From NCBI GenBank assembly GCA_964498585.1, contig CAZCHH010000024.1:1-48659 (forward strand): a DNA stretch of 48,659 nucleotides, written 5' to 3'. Under the pieces are notes generated by a model, which did not search any database, was not told where the DNA came from, and saw only the letters and a program-made list of their open reading frames with translations. A program made the translations under genes and the position numbers. Numbering within the stretch: the stretch's first letter is position 1; each line of letters begins with the position of its first letter. The DNA comes from JAAYJM01 sp964498585. Its GTDB lineage: Bacteria; Bacteroidota; Ignavibacteria; Kapaibacteriales; UBA2268. This document shows, in pieces, positions 26,801-34,350 of this stretch.

Positions 26801-27862
26801 TGCAGTTTGTTTTGGAAAAGAAATAATAATTTTTTCAATTTCTTCAGCAGAATAAAATGTGTATTTTTCTTTCAGATACTTGTCCATTGCTCGCTTATAA
26901 AGTTCTGCTAATCGGTCGTAGAGTTCTTCAGGTGTATCGGCAACAGGTTTTATTTGAAAATCAAGAACTTCATCTTCACTTTTTTCTTCGTCAACAATTT
27001 TTGCAAGAATCAGAGAAATAACACGATTGAAAGCATTAGAGCGGTCAGAAATATTGTGATGGCGCAGCGATTCTTCAAATTGACGGTAAATATTGTTTGG
27101 TTCATTGCGATAAAATACTAACTCTTTTAATGAAGATTTTTTAAGTGGTCCAACACCCGGCTGATATTCAAGATAATACTCCTCAAATATTCCTTCGTCT
27201 TCAAATTCATTGATTATATTGTTTTGAACTTTATATTTCCAAACTTCAACTAATTCTTTAACATGGGTTGCTTTTGAAAATGTAATTATTTGTTCTGTTG
27301 AATTTTGATTTTCAATTTCTTCTTTTTTATCTTCTGTATAAACAAGTTTATACTTATTCTCAATTTTATCATCTACAAATTGAGAAGTATAAAGACAAAG
27401 AAATTTAGCACTTTTATCTTGCTGGTAATATGAAAAGAGTTGTCCTCCATTTTCTCTCATCCTTTCCATTTCTTTATTAAATTCATATCCGAATGTTTTA
27501 CACTCAATAATAATAAGAGCTTTTTTATTTTTACCTCTAACAAATATATCGGTTTTACCGCTCTTATTTTGGCCTCCTAATTTATATCTTTTTTCAAGTT
27601 CTAAATCTTCAGGTCTATATTTTTTCTCAAGTAGTCTATTCACACATTCAAGAACAACGAAATTTTCTGATTTTTCAAAGTTAGAAGTAGTATGGTCTCC
27701 AAGTTTTATTTTAGAGCCATAATCAATCTTCTCTTTTTTAATGTCTATAGAAATTGTATAATCTAAAGAATCATAAACTTTATGATAAAAATCATTTGTA
27801 TCGGATTTTGTAAACCCAAGAATACTCAAGTATTTTATTAACTGTTCAATTTCAATAGCCAT
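23873..27862 (-). CDS. Single-chain restriction-modification-specificity protein (type I-like/IIG)
   Basis: The 1329-residue protein joins three activities. The N terminus has a PD-(D/E)xK nuclease of HsdR-N type (Asp105, Glu120 and Lys122 in TDIFV...IIECK). The centre is an N6-adenine methyltransferase of HsdM type: FLGDFFENLLEEGFKQTEGQFFTP, motif I DYACGSG at 468-474 and motif IV NPPY at 574-577. The C terminus has two HsdS-like target-recognition domains separated by LPPLDIQQQIVDEIEVLEEK and ended by a similar helix. Two recognition domains predict a bipartite DNA site. There is no helicase domain, so cleavage would not need translocation. It appears intact, solitary and convergent with groEL; no separate hsd genes flank it. 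Confidence 0.9.
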   Translation of the reverse strand: MAIEIEQLIKYLSILGFTKSDTNDFYHKVYDSLDYTISIDIKKEKIDYGSKIKLGDHTTSNFEKSENFVVLECVNRLLEKKYRPEDLELEKRYKLGGQNKSGKTDIFVRGKNKKALIIIECKTFGYEFNKEMERMRENGGQLFSYYQQDKSAKFLCLYTSQFVDDKIENKYKLVYTEDKKEEIENQNSTEQIITFSKATHVKELVEVWKYKVQNNIINEFEDEGIFEEYYLEYQPGVGPLKKSSLKELVFYRNEPNNIYRQFEESLRHHNISDRSNAFNRVISLILAKIVDEEKSEDEVLDFQIKPVADTPEELYDRLAELYKRAMDKYLKEKYTFYSAEEIEKIIISFPKQTAKDEIRRILKETKYYSNNEFAFKEIYNKELFEQNFLVLKEIIQLFQPFRFKYNRKSQFLGDFFENLLEEGFKQTEGQFFTPTPLAKFIVSSLPLKEYILNKIQNEDSDFLPRIIDYACGSGHFLTESIEEIQQIVDELHFSEDTNIDMILSEYKKSTKWAKDYIFGIEKDYRLARTSQVACFMHGDGDANIIFGDGLELWNGKNGQKYYFEDESFDFLVANPPYSIKDFTKHLNDNKLAKFELLNIIRNSESNPDDIEVLFLERIKQLLKVGGIAGVFFPSSILSNTGLYTKAREILIKNFEIKAIFEPSSNAFAKTGTNTIVLFIKRRNPNFALDCRYIAEDLIMNNKTRKNDFLDSTTLLNNYINYLKIDIDDYKSIISRNANENIKTTEFFENYSKAFFNSSIHKEELKKSSFKKLSDEGKKERLNSLLYDFILEIETEKFVYFLLTHRRINENNSTKFIPQQLVIIKAGSDNDSQRAFLGYKWSDSKSGAGKGIQYNLDENNLHNTKLYEVKRIEKEFYGKKENIEKTEKNNPEKANYYVFNALMDNFDFQISSDFENNINLSFLVDCFDFDRVAFDKQISLNPNINYQFTSKFDIVPLSNILKLISGLTYDNSVVSDKVTEYQVLTASNIDLNTSKIIFDSIINLKYEPIDSETILRKNDIFICTSSGSISHLGKIAYFDNENTYYAGGFCGILRSSSELTQKYLFNLLNYSKEYQIFLSKFKGSNINNLKLGELGLFKIPLPPLDIQQQIVDEIEVLEEKETKGKEKIEEKKGEISIMFDNYYSKGTPTYLDNLCSISSGGTPRTTIKEYWSNGSIPWLKSEACKNDYIRECNTYITEIGLKSSNTKMFSSKSTLIALVGATKGKTGFLMFDSTTNQNIAALYPKDLNVLHPLYLFYSCKKLYDEISKAGEYKMISVGFLKGMKINLNTIDIQNEVITKILEIENEIEEIEKSISGIAEEKKLILKRYLE

Positions 27863-28476
27863 ATCTTATCTCTTTTAAATAATAACAATAATATCATTGT
27901 GCAAAAATAATGAAAACAGAAATAAAAGCTAATATAATTTTTTTGATGTAATTTGATATAAAATTTTAGACCAAACCAGCAACAACAATATCAATATAAT
28001 CTGTCATTACTCACCTCGTTGCAAATTACAACGTTATTTCTTACTCCACAAAACGTTACAAAAGTTAAGTAACTTTCGTAAAGTTTTGGTTAAAAAAAAT
28101 AGCGTTGTCATTGCTGTGAGATTATAACTGAATTTGAGATTCTGAAACAGTTTTTTTTATTCCAGTCATACGAGCAACAAGTTGATATTATGACTGGAAA
28201 TAAAGATGTACTACATCTTTGAGATGTTGTAAATCTTTATTCCTACATAGTGTATCTACAAATAAAAATATTTTGATTATTTTTGATTTGATTTTATTAA
28301 AAAAGTTTGTAACATTTTTATTATTTATGTTTTAAAAATACAGGTTATTTTTTTAAAAAATTAAAAAATATTCAAAAAATATTTGGAAATTTCAAAAAAA
28401 ATTGATAATATACATATATTGAAATAAAAATATTTTGAAATGTTTAAATATTAATAAATTATATAAGGAGGCAGAA
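27863..28476. repeat. Spacer with two hairpin repeats and long AT tract
   Basis: A 10-bp perfect inverted repeat lies at 28161-28170/28189-28198 around CGAGCAACAAGTTGA (GAGCAAC family). A hairpin with arms AATAAAGAT/ATCTTTATT spans 28199-28241 and resembles 20161-20203. From about 28260 the sequence is very AT-rich and leads into the promoter of the next gene, with AAGGAGG just before its ATG. No gene is visible. Confidence 0.65.
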
Positions 28477-31400
28477 ATGCAAAAATTTTTATCAAAATCT
28501 TTTTTAATCATATTCTTACTTTCTCTGCTTTCAAGTTTTTCGTATTCATTAAAAGCCCAAGATAGCGAAATAACAGAAGGTAGAGAGTATTGGTTTGGAT
28601 TGCCATATTGCAAGATGTTGCAACATGAAAACCTAAGAGGTGATATACCACCAATAGCAATATGGGTATCATCGAAGTTTGACACAAAAGTAAGAATGAC
28701 AATTCCAGAAATAGGGCTAATTAAAAACTATGTTGTTCGCTCAAATCAAATTACAGAAATTGCTTTAGATGACCAGCTTATGGCTAGAGAATCTGAAGTT
28801 ATAACAAACAACGGAATTCACTTATTAGCTGAAGACCCTATTTCTGTATGCGTATATTACAGCTATGAATGGACTGGTGAAGCTTTTCGTGTGATACCAG
28901 TTGACTGGTTAGGTAAAAAATATGTAACTTTAAATATGTATTTAGACCAGATAGACGAAATGAAGCCACCACAAATTCTTGTTGTTGCAACTGAAGATAA
29001 TACGAGTGTTACTTACTATCCAACAAAACCTACTGAGAAAGTAAGACCTGGACAGTCAAAAACTATAAACTTAATGAAAGGTCAGACTTATTTAATTCTC
29101 GGCGAAATGAATTCTGCTTATGTGCAGGATTGGGATAGTGATATTACAGGTACTTATATTACATCCACAAAGCCAATAGCTGTCTTTTCCGGACATACAA
29201 AAGGTGCTTTCCCAAGATATTATGTCGGATACAAAAGCGGCTATACTGACCCTTATGCCTTGTTTGCACGCAATATGTTAATTGAACAGATGTGGCCTAT
29301 TGAATTGCTTGGCAAGGAATACGTTACAGCGCCAATTAAATATCATAACCGTCCACGTGGATTAAGTGGAGTTGCTGATGACTTTGGCGATTTAATTAGA
29401 TTTGTTGCTACTGAAGATAATACTGTCATTTATCAAATGAGGCAGGATGGCTCTGGTATGATGCAAATTAGTGTTTCTTTGAAGCGTGGTGATTATCATG
29501 ACATTACGAATCAGGAAGTAGCTGCTTATTACAGAGCAACCAAGCCGGTATTAGTAGGACACTATGGCAAAACATGGTGGAATGAACCCGGAATGATGAG
29601 CGTTGTTGAAAAAAAAGATGATGACCCACAGAATCCACATCTAAGTGGTCAAGGTATGCTCCTAACAGTTGCTCCGATTGAAAGATGGTGCACTTATGCT
29701 AATTTTAGATCGCCACCAGGTATTGATGATTTTATTTATTTGACATTCAGAGAAGCTGATAGAGAAAAGATATATTACGATGGAGAAAAAATTAATTCTT
29801 TATGGAGTACATCAATAACTGAAATAACAGGTACTCCTTATGCTTATGTTGCTACTGCAATTCAAGCAGGTGACCACTACATTGAAGGGAAAGATGGTGC
29901 TAGATGGGCTGCTTATGCTTATGGTAACTGGGATAGAACAAAAGATGGTTTCGCTTTTGGATATCCTATTGGTATTAATTATGCAGATATTTGTCCAGAC
30001 TCAATTTACGTTGAAGATGTAATGGATTGCGGAAATGTTGATGGCGAATTTTTTTCATTAGATTTAGACCCTGATACTACTTGCGCTGCTATATTTTCTA
30101 TCAATCATAAAGAAGCAGTAAACTACAATTTTAAACTTGATGATGATTTCAAAAGTGGTGACCAAACTGCTAAATTTACAATTACAATTATTGATGAAAA
30201 ACTGCCTGCAAGAATTGTAGTTACTGCAATGACCCGCTCCGGTAAAAAACTACAAAAGATTTATGAATATACTCCAGAAACAATCGAAGCAGACCCAGTT
30301 TTAGTTGATTTCGGATTACTTCCATTAAATGAATCTGATTGTCAAAATATAACAATTACAAACAATTCTGAGGTGCCTGTTACAATAAAAGAACTGAAGT
30401 TAAAAAATAATCGACCAGAATTTGTAATTACTTCTATAGATTTACCGCTAACTTTAATGCCAGCAGAAACAAAATTAATTGAAGTATGCGCAACTTCATT
30501 ATCACTTACATCAGTAACAATTCGTGATTCTATTATTGCTGTCTTATCTTGCTATGAACAGCCAATTGTAGAATTAGTTTTAAAAACGGGCGAGCCATCG
30601 CTTTGGATTGCTGATGCTAACTGGGGACAAGTTCCAGTAAATGTAGAAAAAGCTCAAAATATTGAGATGAAGAACGAAAGCACAGTTGATGTTGAAATTT
30701 ATTCAATTACCTGGACAGACCATACACACTTTACTCGCGTAGAGGGTTTAAATTTCCCATTTACTATTCCAGCCGGCGAGACTTATGAATTCAGAGCATA
30801 TTATAAGACTGATGTTCCCGGAGTTCAACATCGTGACTCAGCATACTTTGAAACAAATGCAAAGAAAACAAAGCTATATTCAATATGGAATGGTATTGGT
30901 ATAGAAGCAGGTCCTGCTATAACTGGCTTTAACTGGCAAAAGAAAAGAGTGATTGACGAATATGCTGGAGTTACCGAATACAATGCAACTGTAAAAATTA
31001 GTAATACTGGTAATACTAACTTAAATGTAAATGGTATTTCAATAGCAAATGACCCGGACGGTGTTTTCAGATATAATGCAGCACAGGTGCCAACTTATTT
31101 AGAACCCGGTGAAGATAAAGCCGTTGACATAGAAGTCTATTTTGCTCCAAATGCAGAAAAAGCTTTCGTTTCTGATATTATCTTGAGTACTACTTTTAAT
31201 AATCAAGAAAAGACCGCTCAAAATATGCTCGAAGGTATTGGAATTTTACCACACGTTGAAGTTACCGGATACGATTTCGGAGCTCCTATTCTTGTTGGTA
31301 CTTCCTTAGGCGCAAATGGTATTGTTGCCCATTTAACTATTGACGAATTGACAGCAATGAAATTAACAGTGTTTGACATCAGAATTGAAGGCGAAGACAA

Positions 31401-32733
31401 AGATGCTTTTGTTATTGACCCAACTTGGTACGCTGCTCAAGGTTTCCCAAATAAAATAATTGAAATTGGTTCTTCAATAGATGTACCAATAACCTTTACA
31501 GCCCAAAAAATTGGGGAACACAGAGCTACTTTGGTTGCTGATTGTGACGCTCCAAAAACAGATAAGTATTTTGATGATTTGATTGGACGTGGCTTTACTG
31601 AAGGACTATATACAACAGATTATAATTATGACAAAATATTTGTCTATACTACAAAAAATGGTTCTGTTTATCTTCAAAATATGGGTTCAGACATAATCCA
31701 AATTATACGTGATATTCAGAATAGCAAAATTGGAAATGCAGTAGATTATGATGAATTTACAATTACAAGATGGTACACCGAAATAGGTGGTTTGGAAAAT
31801 CCTGCTGCTCCTTTCGATTTAGGTCCTGGCGACAGATTGATTGTTGAAGCAACTTTTGCTCCTATTGAAGTGAGAGACGAAGCACCTCATACAATCAAAA
31901 TAGAATACGTTACTTCAATTGGTGATACCGCATATTCTAATTTAGAAGGTATTGCAATGCTCATTAATACAGTTGCTGAAATACCTAAAGGATACAGAAC
32001 TAATCCGGGCGACAAAGTAACTATGGACTTTAAATACTACAAAAATAATAATGAGCCTAAGCCAATATCTCAGGCAGAAATAACTTCATTTACTGCGCGG
32101 GTCTATTTCAATAGCGATGATGCTCAAGCTTATGATATTTATCCAGATCTAAATAATGGTTGCGCTGATATAATAAAAGACGGAACTATGACTGCCTCCT
32201 GGACTTGTAACAAAGCTGAAATTATTGATAGGAAAATTTTAGAAGTAAGTATGAGCGGAACTACTCCTCTCGCTGCCGGCTCAAATGATGTGTTATTTAA
32301 ATTCAGAATGAATACATTCCTTTCAAGTAACGACGGAGATATTAAGACGATACCTTGCGGATTTACACGCCAATTCCGTTATATGGAAGTTGATACTATT
32401 CCCGGCGATATTTCTATAGCTCCAGTTTGCGTTAATACATTAAGATTAATCAAACTTTCCGGTGTTGATTATTCAATTACTCAAAATAATCCAAACCCAG
32501 CAGCAAATATGACTTCTATTGATTATTCAATAGGTTTGGAAGCAAATACTACTATTAAACTTTATAATTCTAATGGTGAAGTAGTTGCTACTTTTGTTGA
32601 CCAATTGTTAAAACCAGGAAATTACACTTTAGATATTAATATAGAACAATTAGGATTATCTTCAGGAGTATATTACTATAGAATAGAGTCTGGTCCTTAT
32701 TCAGATACAAAGAGTTTGGTAATAACAAAATAA
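28477..32733 (+). CDS. Giant secreted surface protein: IgGFc-binding-like, choice-of-anchor repeats, T9SS sorting domain
   Basis: I place the start at the ATG preceded by AAGGAGG, giving about 1418 residues; the longer frame upstream has no such site. A signal peptide is followed by a ~500-residue IgGFc-binding-N-like domain (GREYWFGLP, then ILVVATEDNTSVTYYP and TKPIAVFSGH). Several Ig-like choice-of-anchor-D type repeats follow, for example VDFGLLPLNESDCQNITITNNS and related segments. The C terminus is a T9SS sorting domain (NNPNPAANMTSIDYSI, later LSSGVYYYRIESG). The family is common in marine and environmental Bacteroidota, and adhesion to glycoprotein or polymer is a guess from the domain name. 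It probably forms a long surface stalk. A terminator follows at 32765. Confidence 0.85.
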   Translation: MQKFLSKSFLIIFLLSLLSSFSYSLKAQDSEITEGREYWFGLPYCKMLQHENLRGDIPPIAIWVSSKFDTKVRMTIPEIGLIKNYVVRSNQITEIALDDQLMARESEVITNNGIHLLAEDPISVCVYYSYEWTGEAFRVIPVDWLGKKYVTLNMYLDQIDEMKPPQILVVATEDNTSVTYYPTKPTEKVRPGQSKTINLMKGQTYLILGEMNSAYVQDWDSDITGTYITSTKPIAVFSGHTKGAFPRYYVGYKSGYTDPYALFARNMLIEQMWPIELLGKEYVTAPIKYHNRPRGLSGVADDFGDLIRFVATEDNTVIYQMRQDGSGMMQISVSLKRGDYHDITNQEVAAYYRATKPVLVGHYGKTWWNEPGMMSVVEKKDDDPQNPHLSGQGMLLTVAPIERWCTYANFRSPPGIDDFIYLTFREADREKIYYDGEKINSLWSTSITEITGTPYAYVATAIQAGDHYIEGKDGARWAAYAYGNWDRTKDGFAFGYPIGINYADICPDSIYVEDVMDCGNVDGEFFSLDLDPDTTCAAIFSINHKEAVNYNFKLDDDFKSGDQTAKFTITIIDEKLPARIVVTAMTRSGKKLQKIYEYTPETIEADPVLVDFGLLPLNESDCQNITITNNSEVPVTIKELKLKNNRPEFVITSIDLPLTLMPAETKLIEVCATSLSLTSVTIRDSIIAVLSCYEQPIVELVLKTGEPSLWIADANWGQVPVNVEKAQNIEMKNESTVDVEIYSITWTDHTHFTRVEGLNFPFTIPAGETYEFRAYYKTDVPGVQHRDSAYFETNAKKTKLYSIWNGIGIEAGPAITGFNWQKKRVIDEYAGVTEYNATVKISNTGNTNLNVNGISIANDPDGVFRYNAAQVPTYLEPGEDKAVDIEVYFAPNAEKAFVSDIILSTTFNNQEKTAQNMLEGIGILPHVEVTGYDFGAPILVGTSLGANGIVAHLTIDELTAMKLTVFDIRIEGEDKDAFVIDPTWYAAQGFPNKIIEIGSSIDVPITFTAQKIGEHRATLVADCDAPKTDKYFDDLIGRGFTEGLYTTDYNYDKIFVYTTKNGSVYLQNMGSDIIQIIRDIQNSKIGNAVDYDEFTITRWYTEIGGLENPAAPFDLGPGDRLIVEATFAPIEVRDEAPHTIKIEYVTSIGDTAYSNLEGIAMLINTVAEIPKGYRTNPGDKVTMDFKYYKNNNEPKPISQAEITSFTARVYFNSDDAQAYDIYPDLNNGCADIIKDGTMTASWTCNKAEIIDRKILEVSMSGTTPLAAGSNDVLFKFRMNTFLSSNDGDIKTIPCGFTRQFRYMEVDTIPGDISIAPVCVNTLRLIKLSGVDYSITQNNPNPAANMTSIDYSIGLEANTTIKLYNSNGEVVATFVDQLLKPGNYTLDINIEQLGLSSGVYYYRIESGPYSDTKSLVITK

Positions 32734-32764
32734 TAGATTTAGCTTTTTCATTTGAATTTTCCTT

Positions 32765-32801
32765 AAAAGTCCTATGCTTATAAAGTGTAGGACTTTTTTA
32801 T
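32765..32801 (+). terminator. Hairpin terminator after the giant surface protein gene
   Basis: The arms AAAAGTCCTA (32765-32774) and TAGGACTTTT (32788-32797) enclose a 13-base loop and run into TTTT. It stands 32 bp after the stop. The remaining spacer to 33114 contains a GTCATACT/GCATGA repeat fragment near 32917-32945 and is otherwise AT-rich. Confidence 0.85.
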
Positions 32802-33114
32802 TTCTGTTTAAAAGAAGTAAATTGCTTTTAATGATATAATTTGTTGATTTGTTATCCAGACACTCCCAGCTGATAAAGAGAAGCAATTTATTAAAATTGA
32901 AATGACAGGTTTTTAAGTCATACTTTCAACAAGCTGATTGCATGAAATTTTCTTCATATTTTAATATTCTTTCAATTATAATATAAAGATTTTCTTACTT
33001 TTATATTGAAAAATTTATTAAATTTAATCTTAAATTTGATACAAATTCTGAAATATAGACAAATTAATAATCTTAAGTTACTATTTGGTTTCTAAATTAA
33101 AAATCAGATATAGA

Positions 33115-34029
33115 ATGAAAATTTTTTCCAAAACAAAATATATAATAATCATTATAATTTTAGAATTATTACTTAACTCAAATATATATTCACAATGCAA
33201 CTGCCTTGGTGCCGGATTAGGTGGAGGATTAAACCAGCCAACTGGGACAACCAACAGAGGTATTTTACCAAAACACAACTTCAGAACTCAAGTTCTATAT
33301 AAACATCGAAATGGAGATAAGTACTATTCAAAAGATTCACAAATAGGTAAAGGATTTATTAATGAGTTTAATTCTGATTATTTAGGATGGTTAATCGGTT
33401 ATGGATTTACAAATGATTTATCATTAGAAGCAGAATTCGGATTTTTCCCAAATCAAAAAGTAGATTATTACTACAAATCAATACGTGAGAGTGGTTCGCC
33501 TACTTTATACTTGTCAGGAAAATATAACGTTTATAGCAGCTATTTCAATCAATTTGAATTTACAGCAGGAGCTGGAATCAAAATACCTTTTCAACCTTTT
33601 AGTTATGGATTTGTTCTGCATTCTTTCCTACATAAAGGTTTTGGAGAAAGTGGATTTGATTCTTATTTGATTACAAGAGCTGAACTTAATGCACTAGATA
33701 AAAATGATTTTCAGCAAGGGCATAGCATATCAAATTCATTTTATTTAACAAAAAGTATTTTTGAAAAATTTTTTGCGATTTCAGAAATACGTGGAGACTT
33801 TGCATTTAAAGATAGACAATCCAAAAGGGATTTGGATAGCACTGGCTTTTTTGTGTTAACTATAGCTCCACAAATTGTTTATTCTTTTTCTGAATTTTAT
33901 GTAGCTGCTATTTATGATATTCCCATTTATAGATATTTCAATGGTAAGCAAATTGCTGCAAAACAATCTTTTTCATTTAGTTTTGGCTGGCAATTCGATT
34001 ATAGAAAACTTTTTAAATTGTATGAATAA
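33115..34029 (+). CDS. Probable outer-membrane beta-barrel protein
   Basis: From the ATG that opens the signal peptide (KIFSKTKYIIIIIILELLL) the protein has about 304 residues; the longer frame begins at an upstream TTG. Cleavage would fall near NIYSQCNC. The mature part is a run of alternating aromatic and polar strands (for example GWLIGYGFTNDLSLEAEFGFF, shortened by Gly/Asn turns) and closes with SFSFGWQFDY, typical of a 10-14-strand outer-membrane barrel. Cys residues follow the signal peptide, so a lipoprotein is a weaker alternative. I cannot assign a substrate. The gene stands alone, not far from the giant surface protein. Confidence 0.65.
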   Translation: MKIFSKTKYIIIIIILELLLNSNIYSQCNCLGAGLGGGLNQPTGTTNRGILPKHNFRTQVLYKHRNGDKYYSKDSQIGKGFINEFNSDYLGWLIGYGFTNDLSLEAEFGFFPNQKVDYYYKSIRESGSPTLYLSGKYNVYSSYFNQFEFTAGAGIKIPFQPFSYGFVLHSFLHKGFGESGFDSYLITRAELNALDKNDFQQGHSISNSFYLTKSIFEKFFAISEIRGDFAFKDRQSKRDLDSTGFFVLTIAPQIVYSFSEFYVAAIYDIPIYRYFNGKQIAAKQSFSFSFGWQFDYRKLFKLYE

Positions 34030-34350
34030 ATATAGTAGGTTGGTAACTAAATAGGTTATTCTAAATCTCGGATAAAGCAAATGCTTTATTTAAATGGAAA
34101 TGACATAATTTTACCGTGTCATTCTGAGCAGAATATAAACGAAGACATTTACTTTTGGGAAAATGAACTAATTGAGGAGCAAGCCATACCATCAACAAGT
34201 TGATTGCATGACTAGTTTTTTCTTAAACCTCCTTTCCAAGTTCAACTTGGGAAGGAGTAAAAAATGTAAAGGAGAGGCATACCTGTACTTCTACGTTCAA
34301 GAATGATATTTATCCGATGACTTCAAGTCATCGGATAAATATTTAAAATA
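34030..34350. repeat. Spacer with dispersed hairpin repeats
   Basis: It contains the block TTTATTTAAATGGAAATGA followed by GTGTCATTCTGAG (34083-34130), a GAGCAA...CATGACTAG fragment (34175-34214), and the 14-bp hairpin 34229-34242/34244-34257 with one mismatch. At the end, ATCCGATGACTTCAAGTC forms a hairpin with GACTTCAAGTCATCGGAT (34315-34337) and may terminate the convergent genes. Confidence 0.65.

Noticed and set aside
23873..27862. Classical three-gene type I restriction system with frame fusions
   Set aside because: There is no helicase domain and the frame is continuous over 1329 codons, so it is a natural single-chain enzyme rather than a fused hsdRMS set.
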